A DNA stretch of 64,000 bases from Azospirillum sp. OGB3 (GCF_014192915.1 NZ_JACHYN010000009.1:124001-188000); one strand, 5' to 3'; counted from the first letter of the stretch, positions 8,273 through 17,224 are shown. Numbers and translations are program-made. The notes: generated from the sequence alone by a model not told the origin.

Positions 8273-11037
8273 GCGGCACCTTTCTGCTCGGACAGGGTCT
8301 GCTGCAGCGCGTACAGCAGCGCGTCACGGTCGAACTTGGCGACATAATCGGTGAACCCGGCCTGACGGCCGCGGTCGAGGTCGCGTGGGGAGGCGTGGCT
8401 GGACAGGGCGACCATCGGCGTGCCGCTCCAGCGGGTGCCGCCCTGGCGGACCGCCTCGGCGAAGTCGAAGCCGCTCATCCCCGGCATCTCGATGTCGGAG
8501 ACGATGACGTCGAAGTCCTCGCCCGCCTCGCACAGCGCCAGCGCCTCGTTGGCGTTCTCCACGGCGGTGACGTCGTAGCCGGCGACCGACAGCAGCGGGG
8601 TCAGCAGGTTGCGGAAGAAGGGGCTGTCGTCGACGAGCAGCACGCGCTGGAGCGCCTTCTCCTCCTCGTACGCATCGGTCGAGGACGAGCCGAACCAATC
8701 CTTGTAGGCCTGGGTCAGGAAGAAGCCCGCGTCGATCACGTCCGTCGCCTTGCCGGCGATGATCGCCGAGCCCATCAGGCCCGGACGGTCGGCGGTGAGC
8801 TGCACCACCAGACGCTCCTCCACGATGTCGACGATCTCGTCGACGATCAGGCCCATCGAGCGGTCGCCGTCGGCGAAGACCAGAACCGGCTGGCGGCCTT
8901 CCTGGCCGATCATGAAGCCCGGATCGATCGGCACCAGCGGCATCAGCTTGCCGCGGTACTGGACCACCGGCATGCCGTTGGACGATTCGACGCTGGCGAG
9001 GTCCACATCCTCCAGGCGGGCCACCAGCGACAGCGGCACCGCCTTCGGCGCTCCGGCCCCGGCGCGGAACAGCAGGAGGGCCATCTTGTCCTCCTGGCGG
9101 GTCGCCTGGACGGAGGTCGCCTCCTTCGACGCGGTCTCGCCCATGGCCATCTCGCCGGTCGCCGACGCGATGCCGTTGGGGTCGAGGATCATGATGACCG
9201 AGCCGTCGCCGAGGATGGTGTTGCCCGAGAACATCTCGATGTGGCGCAGGATGGGCGCCACCGGCTTCACCACGATTTCCTCGGTGTCGAACACGCGGTC
9301 GACCATGATGCCGAAGGTGTAGGTGCCGACCTGCGTGACCACGATGAAGGTCTCGTCGGTCTTCTTCTCCCCGCCCTCCTGGTCGTCCAGCCGCAGCAGC
9401 TCCTGCAGCGAGACCAGCGGCAGCAGGCGGTTGCGCAGGCGCAGGACCGGCGTGCCTTTCAGCCGCTCGATGGTGTGCTCGCTGTCGGCGGCGGCGCGCA
9501 CCAGCTCGACCACGCTGATCTGCGGGATGGCGAAGCGCTCGCCGGCGCACTCCACGATCAGGGCGGAGACGATGGCCAGCGTCAGCGGGATCTTGATGAC
9601 GAAGGTCGAGCCCTTGCCCTGCTGGGACTTGATCTCGATCGTGCCGCCGATCTTCTCGATGTTGGTCTTGACCACGTCCATGCCGACGCCGCGGCCCGAC
9701 ACGTTGGTGACCTTCGCCGCGGTCGAGAAGCCCGGCTTCATGATGAACTGGATGATCTGCTGGTCGGACATCGCCGCCAGCTCGCCTTCCGAGGCCATCC
9801 CGTTCTGGATCGCCTTCTGCTTGATCCGGTCGATCGCCAGGCCCTTACCGTCGTCCTGGATCTCGATGATGATGTGGCCGCCCTCGTGGTAGGCGTTCAG
9901 CGTGATGCGGCCGGTCTCCGACTTGCCCGCGCGCACACGGTCGGCGGGCACCTCCAGGCCGTGGTCGGCGGAGTTGCGCACCATGTGCGTCAGCGGGTCC
10001 TTGATCAGCTCCAGCACCTGGCGGTCCAGCTCGGTGTCGGCGCCGAGCATCTGGAGGTCGATCTTCTTGCCCAGTTCGTGCGACAGGTCGCGCACCAGAC
10101 GCGGCAGCTTGGCCCAGGCGTTGCCGATGGGCTGCATGCGCGTCTTCATGACGCCTTCCTGCAGCTCCGACGTCACGTGGTTCAGGCGCTGCAGCGGGGC
10201 GGCGAACTCGCTCTCCTTCTGCGACCGCAGGATCTGGAGCAGCTGGTTGCGGGTCAGCACCAGCTCCGACACCATGGTCATCAGGTTTTCGAGCAGGTCC
10301 ACGTTGACGCGGATGGTCTGCGCGGCGACCGCCGATTCCTTGGTCGCGGCCTCGCCGCCCGCACCGGCGCCGGACGCGGCCTCCGCGGTGGGAGCGGGCA
10401 TCTTGGCGGCGGCGGGGACCGGATCGGGGTCCGGGACCACCAGATCGTGCGAGGGGGCGGGTTCTTCCGCCGGCTCCGCGGCGACCGGGGCCAGCGCGGT
10501 GCTGGTCGGGCCGGGGGTGGCGTTCCAGATCGCCTCAAGCTCGTCCAGCGTGAGGTTGCCCGAGGAGGAGACCGGAACCTCCTCCGCCGCCGCAACCGCG
10601 GGGGCCGGCGGCGGCACCGGGGCCGCGGCGGGCTTGGCCGGGGCAGCGGCGGCACCCAGCTTGCCTTCGGCGCACAGGTTCAGCCGCTCGATCAGGGGCA
10701 GGTCGTCGCCCGGCGGCTCCGCCTCCGTCGCCTCCAGCACCGCCAGCAGGCTCTTGATGGTGTCCAGCGCCTGAAGGATCAGGGAGACCGCTTCGGGATT
10801 GATGGTCAGTTCCCCGTCGCGGAACTTGCCCAGAACGTTTTCCGAGGCGTGCGCGACCTTTTCCAGGCGCGGCAGGCCGAGGAAGCCGCAGGTGCCCTTG
10901 ATGGTGTGCACCAGACGGAAGATGTTCGACAGAAGTTCCGGATTGTTGGGATTCTGCTCCAGACGGACCAGTTCCACGTCGAGAACCGACAGGTTCTCGT
11001 TGGTTTCCGTCAGGAATTCGGAGAGCAGATCATCCAT
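8269..11037 (-). CDS. cheA: Hybrid chemotaxis histidine kinase CheA with C-terminal receiver
   Basis: This is the central kinase of the che pathway. The 922-residue product has an Hpt domain (phosphorylatable H44 in LVHTIKG), a long Ala/Pro-rich linker at about 125-240 with no recognisable P2 domain, a dimerisation domain (about 240-300), an ATPase domain (N box near 350, G boxes DDGKGL near 395 and GRGVGMDVV near 450), a CheW-like P5 domain (about 485-625), a second CheW-like region (about 650-775), and a receiver domain (about 797-915, phosphoacceptor D848). The fused receiver suggests a phosphate sink or intramolecular control. There is no N-terminal membrane segment. It is the first gene of the operon cheA-W-Y-B-R, with a near-consensus CtrA box about 120 bases upstream. 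Confidence 0.95.
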   Translation of the reverse strand: MDDLLSEFLTETNENLSVLDVELVRLEQNPNNPELLSNIFRLVHTIKGTCGFLGLPRLEKVAHASENVLGKFRDGELTINPEAVSLILQALDTIKSLLAVLEATEAEPPGDDLPLIERLNLCAEGKLGAAAAPAKPAAAPVPPPAPAVAAAEEVPVSSSGNLTLDELEAIWNATPGPTSTALAPVAAEPAEEPAPSHDLVVPDPDPVPAAAKMPAPTAEAASGAGAGGEAATKESAVAAQTIRVNVDLLENLMTMVSELVLTRNQLLQILRSQKESEFAAPLQRLNHVTSELQEGVMKTRMQPIGNAWAKLPRLVRDLSHELGKKIDLQMLGADTELDRQVLELIKDPLTHMVRNSADHGLEVPADRVRAGKSETGRITLNAYHEGGHIIIEIQDDGKGLAIDRIKQKAIQNGMASEGELAAMSDQQIIQFIMKPGFSTAAKVTNVSGRGVGMDVVKTNIEKIGGTIEIKSQQGKGSTFVIKIPLTLAIVSALIVECAGERFAIPQISVVELVRAAADSEHTIERLKGTPVLRLRNRLLPLVSLQELLRLDDQEGGEKKTDETFIVVTQVGTYTFGIMVDRVFDTEEIVVKPVAPILRHIEMFSGNTILGDGSVIMILDPNGIASATGEMAMGETASKEATSVQATRQEDKMALLLFRAGAGAPKAVPLSLVARLEDVDLASVESSNGMPVVQYRGKLMPLVPIDPGFMIGQEGRQPVLVFADGDRSMGLIVDEIVDIVEERLVVQLTADRPGLMGSAIIAGKATDVIDAGFFLTQAYKDWFGSSSTDAYEEEKALQRVLLVDDSPFFRNLLTPLLSVAGYDVTAVENANEALALCEAGEDFDVIVSDIEMPGMSGFDFAEAVRQGGTRWSGTPMVALSSHASPRDLDRGRQAGFTDYVAKFDRDALLYALQQTLSEQKGAA

Positions 11038-11372
11038 GTCGCGATCCCCACGCCCGCAATTGCATCCGTTTCCGGCCGGCCGTCCGGAGGGCGGCGTGCG
11101 CGACGCCGCCGGTACGGGCCTTCCCAGCTATGGAAGGGAGCCTGTCAAACACTGATTAAGAGAACCTTACCTCCTTTGATACCACTCTCGGGATCCGTCC
11201 TCATGCCGAGCCCACCGGCCCAAGGTCACAGCCCACAAGGCCGGAGCCGACGTCACCGCCTATGACCGCCGGGGACGCTCCACGCAGCCATGGCAAAGCG
11301 CCGCGCACCGGACCAGTGGCGGTTTGAATTACGTCATCGCTGCGCGGGTCAGGCTCCCCGGTGGGGGCCGCG
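11038..11372. other. Intergenic region between chpT and cheA
   Basis: These 335 bases separate the chpT stop from the cheA start, both on the minus strand. Apart from the CtrA-like box and TTGACA hexamer noted separately, I see no gene here. Reading upstream from the cheA ATG in frame, a TAG stop is reached within about 100 bases without any hydrophobic segment, so there is no hidden N-terminal membrane extension of CheA. Confidence 0.6.
11156..11170. promoter_or_regulatory. Near-consensus CtrA box upstream of cheA
   Basis: TTAA at 11156-11159, seven bases, TTAC at 11167-11170: seven of eight specified positions of TTAA-N7-TTAA with the exact spacing. It lies about 120 bases before the cheA start. 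A TTGACA on the minus strand (complement of 11143-11148) is between the box and the gene, with no good -10 element visible. CtrA control of the che operon is inferred. Confidence 0.5.
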
Positions 11373-12119
11373 TCACCACTCGACGGTGAAGACCAGCCGG
11401 TCGGGCCCAGCCGGGGTGGCGGCGACGCGGTAGCCGTCGTCCTCCGCGAAGCGCCCGGTCATGTAGGCGTGGATGCTGCGCGGAGTCAGATCGGCGGCGG
11501 CCACCGTGCCGGCCAGCGCCGCCGCGGACTCCTCCTTGAGGGCGCCGGGACGCCCGGCGGCGGTGATGGTGAAACGCCCCGCCTGCTCGTCCCCCTCCGC
11601 CGCGACGGTGATGGTGCCGCCGTGGGTCAGCGCCTCGTCGGCCAGGATGATGACGTTGAGCAGCACCTTCGACGCGCCGCGCTTGAAGGCGAGCTGGTCG
11701 TTCGGCACCCCGGCCGGCCATTCCAGCGTGGTGCGCCCGCCCTCCAGAAGCCCTTGCGCGGAGGAGCGGGTGTCGCCGAAGCCCTTCTGCTCCCGCCCGG
11801 CGAGGCCGTAGGCCAGCCGAAAGACGCGCAGCCGCCGGTCGGCCTGCCCGGAGGAATGCTCGATCAGCTTCACCGCCTCGCCCAGGAAGCCCCCGGCGGG
11901 CTCGTCCTCCATCTCCTCGATCAGCTCCAACCCGTTGCGGATCGCTCCCACCGGGCTCACGAGGTCGTGGCAGATGCGGGAGGCGACAAGCTCGATCACA
12001 CGGATGTCAAGCGGCACGGGTGGTCTCCAGATCGTTGACGGCCGGCCTCCGGCGAACCGGGGAACGGCCATGGCCGCAGTCCTGGGAACTTCCCCCGGCC
12101 GGGCGGCATTCTGTTGCAT
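11373..12119 (-). CDS. chpT: Histidine phosphotransferase ChpT
   Basis: ChpT relays phosphate from the hybrid kinase CckA to CtrA and CpdR. It resembles a histidine kinase dimerisation plus degenerate ATPase fold without ATP binding. The conserved helix IELVASRICHDLVSPVGAI carries the phosphorylatable histidine at residue 51 in this reading. The remainder is a degenerate kinase-like domain with no G boxes, matching ChpT. The start is uncertain: ATG at 12119 gives 248 residues, ATG at 12071 is possible, and a GTG just before LDIRVIELV would give a length closer to known ChpT proteins. It is upstream of cheA on the same strand, and the same window holds ctrA; cckA is not present. Confidence 0.88.
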   Translation of the reverse strand: MQQNAARPGEVPRTAAMAVPRFAGGRPSTIWRPPVPLDIRVIELVASRICHDLVSPVGAIRNGLELIEEMEDEPAGGFLGEAVKLIEHSSGQADRRLRVFRLAYGLAGREQKGFGDTRSSAQGLLEGGRTTLEWPAGVPNDQLAFKRGASKVLLNVIILADEALTHGGTITVAAEGDEQAGRFTITAAGRPGALKEESAAALAGTVAAADLTPRSIHAYMTGRFAEDDGYRVAATPAGPDRLVFTVEW

Positions 12120-12248
12120 GCCGGCACCCTATGGGGATGGCCGGCGGCGACGTTCGTTTGTATCATTCCAGGGGCGCGGATGCCGCCGCTTTTCCGCGGT
12201 CATCCCGCGAAAGCGATAACCAATCCCGGCGGATGCAGGAGGCGCGGC

Positions 12249-12431
12249 ATGGACGATTCACTGGTTCCCGGCGCCTGGGTGCGCCATCCCGCCCGTCCCG
12301 ACTGGGGGCTGGGGCAGGTGCAGTCGGCCATCGGCGACCGCGTCACCGTGAATTTCGAGAACGCCGGGAAGCTGCTCATCAACACGTCCGTGGTCGCGCT
12401 GACCGTCACCGACCCGGACGACGCGCCATGA
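12249..12431 (+). CDS. DUF3553 small protein
   Basis: The 60-residue protein is almost entirely a DUF3553 domain: PGAWVRHPARPDWGLGQVQ, then IGDRVTVNFENAGKLLI. The fold resembles small beta-barrel (SH3/CarD-like) modules and occurs alone or attached to helicases in alphaproteobacteria; its function is not established. A clear GGAGG ribosome site precedes the ATG at 12249. Its stop overlaps the start of the following cytochrome c gene as ATGA, so the two are translationally coupled. It is divergent from chpT, about 130 bases away. Confidence 0.85.
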   Translation: MDDSLVPGAWVRHPARPDWGLGQVQSAIGDRVTVNFENAGKLLINTSVVALTVTDPDDAP

Positions 12432-12814
12432 GCGGGAAGCTGCCGCTGGCCGCCCTCCTCCTGCTGGCCGCCGGCAGCCCCGCGCTGGGCGACGACGCGC
12501 CCGATCCGGAGCGCGGCAAGACGCTGTTCCGCGCCTGCGCCTTCTGCCACACGCTGACTCCGGACGGCGGCAACCGCGCGGGGCCGACGCTGTGGGGCTT
12601 GTTCGGGCGCCCCGCCGGGGCGGTGGCGGGCTACCACTACTCCCCGGCGCTGAAGGGCAGCGGAATCGTCTGGGACGAGGCGGCGGTGGCCCGCCTGTTC
12701 GAAATCGGCCCCGACGTGATGACCCCCGGCAGCAAGATGCCCATGCAGACCATCCCCAGCGCGTCCGACCGCCGCGATCTGGTCGCGTACCTGAAGGAAG
12801 CCGCGGCGCCGTAA
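12428..12814 (+). CDS. Secreted monohaem c-type cytochrome
   Basis: This is a periplasmic electron carrier of class I type. The 128-residue precursor has a signal peptide (about 1-21, hydrophobic core LPLAALLLLAAG, cleavage near ALG-DD). The mature part has a single CXXCH haem site (C37, C40, H41 in CAFCH) and the expected Met axial ligand in SKMPM near residue 98. The pattern AGPTLWGLFGRPAG resembles cytochromes c2/c550. The ATG overlaps the DUF3553 stop. The electron donor and acceptor are unknown. Confidence 0.9.
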   Translation: MSGKLPLAALLLLAAGSPALGDDAPDPERGKTLFRACAFCHTLTPDGGNRAGPTLWGLFGRPAGAVAGYHYSPALKGSGIVWDEAAVARLFEIGPDVMTPGSKMPMQTIPSASDRRDLVAYLKEAAAP

Positions 12815-12920
12815 GTCCGGGACTGCGGGCGGCCGCAAGCGGAATTGAGGAGCATGGCCCCAGGCGGGCCCCATCCCCATCTCTGTCTGTCGAGCCCCTT
12901 TTCCGAGCTTTGGTTTCCCG

Positions 12921-15341
12921 ATGATCCCCCGCGCCGTCCGCAAGCCCCTGGCCATCCTGGTCGCCGTTCTCGCCCTGGTGATCGTGGTGCCGGTGCTGGG
13001 GGCGGGCGGATTTCTGCTGTGGCTTCGCCAGCAGACTCCGGCCTATGAAGGCGCCGCCACCGTCCCCGGGCTGGAAAGCCCGGTGGAGATCCTGCGCGAC
13101 CGCAACGCCGTCCCGCACATCTTCGCCGCCACCGAGCGGGACGCCTACTTCGCGCTCGGCTACGTCCACGCCCAGGACCGGCTGTGGCAGATGGAGACGA
13201 TGCGGCGCGGCGGCGCCGGACGCCTGGCCGAGCTGATCGGCACGCGTTTCGGCGACTGGGCGCTGCGGCTCGACCGCTCCATGCGCACGCTCGGCGTCTA
13301 CCTCCGGGCCGAGGAGGCCTATGAGGAGCTGTCGCCGGAAGCCCGCACGGCCTTCGACGCCTACGCCGCCGGGGTCAATGCCTGGATGGAGACGCGGCGC
13401 GAGGCCCTGCCCATCGAGTTCCAGCTCCTGCGCCACACGCCGGAGCCCTGGCGGCCCGCCGACAGCCTCGTCTGGGGCAAGCTGATGGCGCTCCAGCTCT
13501 CGGGCGATTCGCGGGACGAGCTGTTCCGCGCCAGCGCCCTGAAGAACCTGACGCCGGAGCAGATGCGCGACCTGTTCCCGGATTCCGACGCCACCGCCCC
13601 GGTGACCCTGGCGGCGGCGCTCGACGGCATGGACCTGCAAGGCGCGCTGGCCGCTCTGCCCGACCTCGGCTTCGACACCGCGTCCAACGAATGGGCGCTG
13701 ACCGGGGGGCGCAGCGCGACCGGCAAGCCGATCATCGCCAACGATCCCCATCTCGGGCTGGAGGCGCCGATCCTGTGGTATCTGGCGCGCATCGTGACGC
13801 CGGAACACCGCATCGCCGGGGCGACCATCCCCGGTGTGCCGCTTCACATCCTGGGGCACAACGGGCGCGTCGCCTGGGGCTTCACCACCACCCACAGCGA
13901 CACCCAGGACCTGTTCATCGAGAAGCTCGACCCGCAAGACCCTGGCCGCTACCTGACGCCGGACGGCAGCGCGGCCTTCGAGACGCGCCGGGAGACGATC
14001 CGCATCGCCGGGCAGCCGGACGAGACGCTGACGGTGCGGGAGACGCGGCACGGCCCGGTGCTGACCACGCCGGACGCCGCCGACGCCGCGCCGGAGGGCC
14101 ATGTGCTGGCGCTGGCCTTCCCCGGCCTGGACGCCGCCGACACCACGGCGGAGGCGCTGTACCGCCTCAACCACGCCATCGACGCCGCGGCGGTGCGCGA
14201 GGCGCTGTTCCTCCACGTGGCGCCGCAGCAGAACGTCGTCTACGCCGACACGGCGGGGACGCTGGGCTTCCTGTCGCCGGCGCTGGTCCCGGTGCGGCGC
14301 GGTGGCGACGGGCGCGTTCCGGTGCCGGGCTGGACCGGCGAACACGACTGGATCGGCTACATCCCCTTCGACGCTCTGCCCCAGGCGGTCGATCCGCCGT
14401 CGGGCCAGTTCGTCAACGCCAACAACGCGGTGGTCGGCCCCGGCTACCCCTACGCCCTGGCGACCGAATGGCCGGACCCCGCCCGCGCGGAGCGGATCGT
14501 GCAGATGCTGGGCGACGGCCCGCACACGGTGGAGGAGGTCGCCGCCCAGCAGATGGACGAGCTGTCCCTGCCGGCGCGCGACCTGCTGCCCCTGATGCTG
14601 GAGCCGCTGCGCGGCGTGCCCCACCTGAACGGACAGGCCCGCGCCGCGCTGGACCGTCTGGCCGGCTGGGACGGGCGGATGGACCGCGACCGGGCCGAGC
14701 CGCTGATTTTCTCCTGGTGGGAGCGGGAGCTGGTGCGCAGCGTCTTCGCCGACGAGCTGGGACCACTGTTCCAAAGCTACTGGGACCTGCGCCCGCGCGC
14801 CCTGCACCGTGTGCTGACCCAGGCGCCGCAGTGGTGCGACGACCGGACGACGCCGGCCCGCGAGGATTGCGCCACCATGCTCGCCGGCTCCCTCAAGACG
14901 GCACTGGCCGAGATCGAGCGGCGCCACGGCGCGGACATGAACGGCTGGCGCTGGGGGGCCGAGCACAAGGCCGCGCTGACCCACCGGCTGCTGGGCCGGG
15001 TGCCGCTGCTCGGGTCGATGTTCGACCTGTCGATCCCGACCGGCGGCGGCGCCTTCACCGTCAACCGCGGCACCACCCACGTGCGCGACCCGCAGGACCC
15101 CTTCTCCCACGTCCACGGTCCGGGGCTGCGCGCGGTCTACGATCTGGCCGACCTCGGCAACTCCCGCTTCTCCATCGCCACCGGCCAGTCGGGCAACCCG
15201 CTGTCGCCCCATTGGGGGGATCTGGCGCAGGGCTGGCGCGACGGGGTGGGGCTGCGGCTGGCCGGCGACCGCGGCACGCTGGCCCGCGACGGCGCCACGC
15301 TGCTGACGCTTTCCCCCAGCCGTCCAGGGAGTTCGCAATGA
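12921..15341 (+). CDS. Penicillin acylase family amidase (Ntn hydrolase)
   Basis: These exported enzymes hydrolyse amide bonds such as those in beta-lactam side chains or acyl-homoserine lactones after autocatalytic processing. The 806-residue product has an N-terminal signal or anchor helix (about 8-33), an alpha-chain region with VEILRDRNAVPHIFA and YVHAQDRLWQME, and the nucleophile serine S255 in ASNEWAL, which becomes the N-terminus of the beta chain. GRSATGKPIIANDPHLGL follows as in the family. Substrate cannot be read from sequence; quorum-signal degradation is one possibility. Its stop overlaps the ilvA-type gene as ATGA. Confidence 0.92.
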   Translation: MIPRAVRKPLAILVAVLALVIVVPVLGAGGFLLWLRQQTPAYEGAATVPGLESPVEILRDRNAVPHIFAATERDAYFALGYVHAQDRLWQMETMRRGGAGRLAELIGTRFGDWALRLDRSMRTLGVYLRAEEAYEELSPEARTAFDAYAAGVNAWMETRREALPIEFQLLRHTPEPWRPADSLVWGKLMALQLSGDSRDELFRASALKNLTPEQMRDLFPDSDATAPVTLAAALDGMDLQGALAALPDLGFDTASNEWALTGGRSATGKPIIANDPHLGLEAPILWYLARIVTPEHRIAGATIPGVPLHILGHNGRVAWGFTTTHSDTQDLFIEKLDPQDPGRYLTPDGSAAFETRRETIRIAGQPDETLTVRETRHGPVLTTPDAADAAPEGHVLALAFPGLDAADTTAEALYRLNHAIDAAAVREALFLHVAPQQNVVYADTAGTLGFLSPALVPVRRGGDGRVPVPGWTGEHDWIGYIPFDALPQAVDPPSGQFVNANNAVVGPGYPYALATEWPDPARAERIVQMLGDGPHTVEEVAAQQMDELSLPARDLLPLMLEPLRGVPHLNGQARAALDRLAGWDGRMDRDRAEPLIFSWWERELVRSVFADELGPLFQSYWDLRPRALHRVLTQAPQWCDDRTTPAREDCATMLAGSLKTALAEIERRHGADMNGWRWGAEHKAALTHRLLGRVPLLGSMFDLSIPTGGGAFTVNRGTTHVRDPQDPFSHVHGPGLRAVYDLADLGNSRFSIATGQSGNPLSPHWGDLAQGWRDGVGLRLAGDRGTLARDGATLLTLSPSRPGSSQ

Positions 15342-16579
15342 CCGAGGCTACACCGTCTCCGACCCCGACTCTGACCCTGGACGACGTCCGCGCCGCCGCC
15401 GCGCGGATCGGCAGCCACCTGCCCGTCACGCCCACCGAAGCCTCGCCCCGACTGTCGGAGATCACCGGCTGCTCGGTGGTGCTGAAACTGGAAAACCAGC
15501 ACCTCACCGGCTCCTTCAAGGAGCGCGGGGCGCTCAACAAGCTGCTGTCGCTGGGCGAGGCGGAACGGCGTTCCGGGGTGATCGCCATGTCGGCGGGCAA
15601 CCACGCCCAGGCCGTGGCCTGCCATGCCACGCGGCTGGGCATCCGCTCGGTCATCGTGATGCCCTCCTTCACCCCCTTCACCAAGGTCGAGCGCACGGAG
15701 AGCCTCGGCGCGCGGGTCGAACTGCACGGCGAGACGCTGAGCGACGCCGCGGCCCACGCCCAGGAGCTGGCGGCGCGCGAGGGGCTGACCTTCGTCCATC
15801 CCTACGACGACCCGCTGATCGCCGCCGGCCAGGGCACCGCCGCCCTGGAGCTGCTCGACGCCGCGCCGGACCTGGAGATGCTGGTGGTGCCGGTCGGCGG
15901 CGGCGGGCTGATCGGCGGCATGGCGGTGGCGGCCAAGGCGCTGAAGCCGGACATCGCGGTGGTCGGGGTGGAATGCGCCATGTTCCCGTCGATGCGCCAG
16001 GCGCTGGCCGGGCAACCCATCACCTGCGGCGGCGCCACCATCGCCGACGGCATCGCGGTCAAGGCCCCCGGCGCCGTCACCTTGCCGCTGGTCCGCCGGC
16101 ATGTGGACGCCGTGCTGGAGGTGGGCGAGCCGCGGCTGGAGGAGGCCGTCTACCGCCTCGCCACCGTGCAGAAGCTGGTCGCTGAGGGGGCCGGGGCGGC
16201 GGGTCTGGCCGCGGTGCTGGACGACCCGGAGCGGTTCCGTGGCAAGCGGGTGGGCATCGTTGTCTCCGGCGGCAACATCGACGCGCGCATCCTGGCCCAG
16301 GTGCTGACGCGCGGACTGGTCTACGAGGGGCGCATGGTGCGGCTGCGCATCGGCATCACCGACGCCCCCGGCGCGCTCGCCCGCGTCGCCCGCCTGCTCG
16401 GCGAGGCCGGGGCCAACATCGTCGAGGTGCACCACCAGCGCCTGTTCCACGACGTGCCGGTGCGCATGGCCGAGATCGACGTGGTGCTGGAAACCCGCGG
16501 GCGCAGCCACGTCCAGCGCCTCGTCGCCCACATGGAGGAGGCGGGCTTCCCGACGGAACTGATGACGGATATCTCCTGA
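15338..16579 (+). CDS. ilvA: Threonine ammonia-lyase with ACT domain
   Basis: This PLP enzyme deaminates threonine to 2-oxobutyrate, the first step to isoleucine; short forms also act catabolically on serine. The 413-residue product has the PLP lysine K61 in TGSFKERGA, the serine/asparagine loop MSAGNHAQAVA, the glycine-rich phosphate loop VPVGGGGLIGG, and one C-terminal ACT domain from about 335 (LRIGITDAPGALARVARLL). The single ACT domain fits the 400-residue class rather than the two-domain 510-residue E. coli IlvA. It is translationally coupled to the penicillin-acylase-family gene. Confidence 0.93.
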   Translation: MTEATPSPTPTLTLDDVRAAAARIGSHLPVTPTEASPRLSEITGCSVVLKLENQHLTGSFKERGALNKLLSLGEAERRSGVIAMSAGNHAQAVACHATRLGIRSVIVMPSFTPFTKVERTESLGARVELHGETLSDAAAHAQELAAREGLTFVHPYDDPLIAAGQGTAALELLDAAPDLEMLVVPVGGGGLIGGMAVAAKALKPDIAVVGVECAMFPSMRQALAGQPITCGGATIADGIAVKAPGAVTLPLVRRHVDAVLEVGEPRLEEAVYRLATVQKLVAEGAGAAGLAAVLDDPERFRGKRVGIVVSGGNIDARILAQVLTRGLVYEGRMVRLRIGITDAPGALARVARLLGEAGANIVEVHHQRLFHDVPVRMAEIDVVLETRGRSHVQRLVAHMEEAGFPTELMTDIS

Positions 16580-16606
16580 GCGATATCCCCTGACCCGGGG
16601 CCCGGC

Positions 16607-17086
16607 TCAGGGAAGCTGCGAATAGGCGCCCCGGAAGTAGAGCAGCGGCTTCCCGTCCTCGCTGCCCGACAGGCGGCGCACGCGGCCCACGATGATGACG
16701 TGGTCGCCGCCGTCATAGACATGCTCCCGGTCGCACTCCAGGCTGGCGAGGCAGCCGGTGAGGATCGGCACGCCGCTGTCCCAGCGTTCGACACCCACCC
16801 CGTCCCAGCGCTCCTGCAGGTCACGGCGGGAGAAGCGGTTGGACAGCTCCGCCTGCCCTTCGGCCAGGATGTTCACGGCGAAGGACGGTGCGGTTGTGAA
16901 GGCTTCGAACGACATGGCCGCGCGGCCCAGGCAGAACTGCACCAGCGGCGGGTCGAGCGACACCGACGAGAAGGAATTCACGGTCACGCCGATCGGCTCG
17001 CCGTCCGGGGCGACGGTGGTGACCACGGCGATGCCGGTGGCGAAGCATCCGAGGGCGCTGCGGAAAGCCCGAGAATCGAAGGTCAT
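16607..17086 (-). CDS. Flavin reductase family protein
   Basis: The 159-residue product is a single flavin reductase-like (split-barrel FMN-binding) domain. It likely reduces FMN or FAD with NAD(P)H to supply a two-component monooxygenase. The family pattern is visible: ALGCFATGIAVVTT at the start, the GVTVNSFSSVSLDPPLV motif, then SFAVNILAE. No oxygenase partner gene is adjacent, so the partner is unknown. It converges with ilvA and is divergent from motB, from which it is separated by a region containing a CtrA box. Confidence 0.88.
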   Translation of the reverse strand: MTFDSRAFRSALGCFATGIAVVTTVAPDGEPIGVTVNSFSSVSLDPPLVQFCLGRAAMSFEAFTTAPSFAVNILAEGQAELSNRFSRRDLQERWDGVGVERWDSGVPILTGCLASLECDREHVYDGGDHVIIVGRVRRLSGSEDGKPLLYFRGAYSQLP

Positions 17087-17224
17087 GGCGGCCTGTGTGG
17101 GCTCGTCGGTTATTGGGGCGGGGGTGCGGCGGCGAAACAGCGGGATTAACCCAGCCGGACCGTCGGCGCAAGCCGCATCTGCCCCGGACCGGCCGGAAGC
17201 CGCCGGAAGCCGCCCTCCGCCGCA

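Noticed and set aside
11038..11140. Possible membrane-anchored N-terminal extension of CheA, as discussed for some Azospirillum CheA
   Set aside because: In-frame reading upstream meets a stop soon and shows no hydrophobic helix.
8395..11265. Plus-strand open frame of 956 codons opposite cheA
   Set aside because: It is antisense shadow of cheA: biased composition and no domains.
12258..15338. Minus-strand open frame of 1026 codons opposite the penicillin-acylase-family gene
   Set aside because: It is rich in Arg, Gly, His and Gln with no motif or hydrophobic core pattern. Such long antisense frames are normal opposite G/C-rich coding genes; the plus-strand gene has catalytic motifs.
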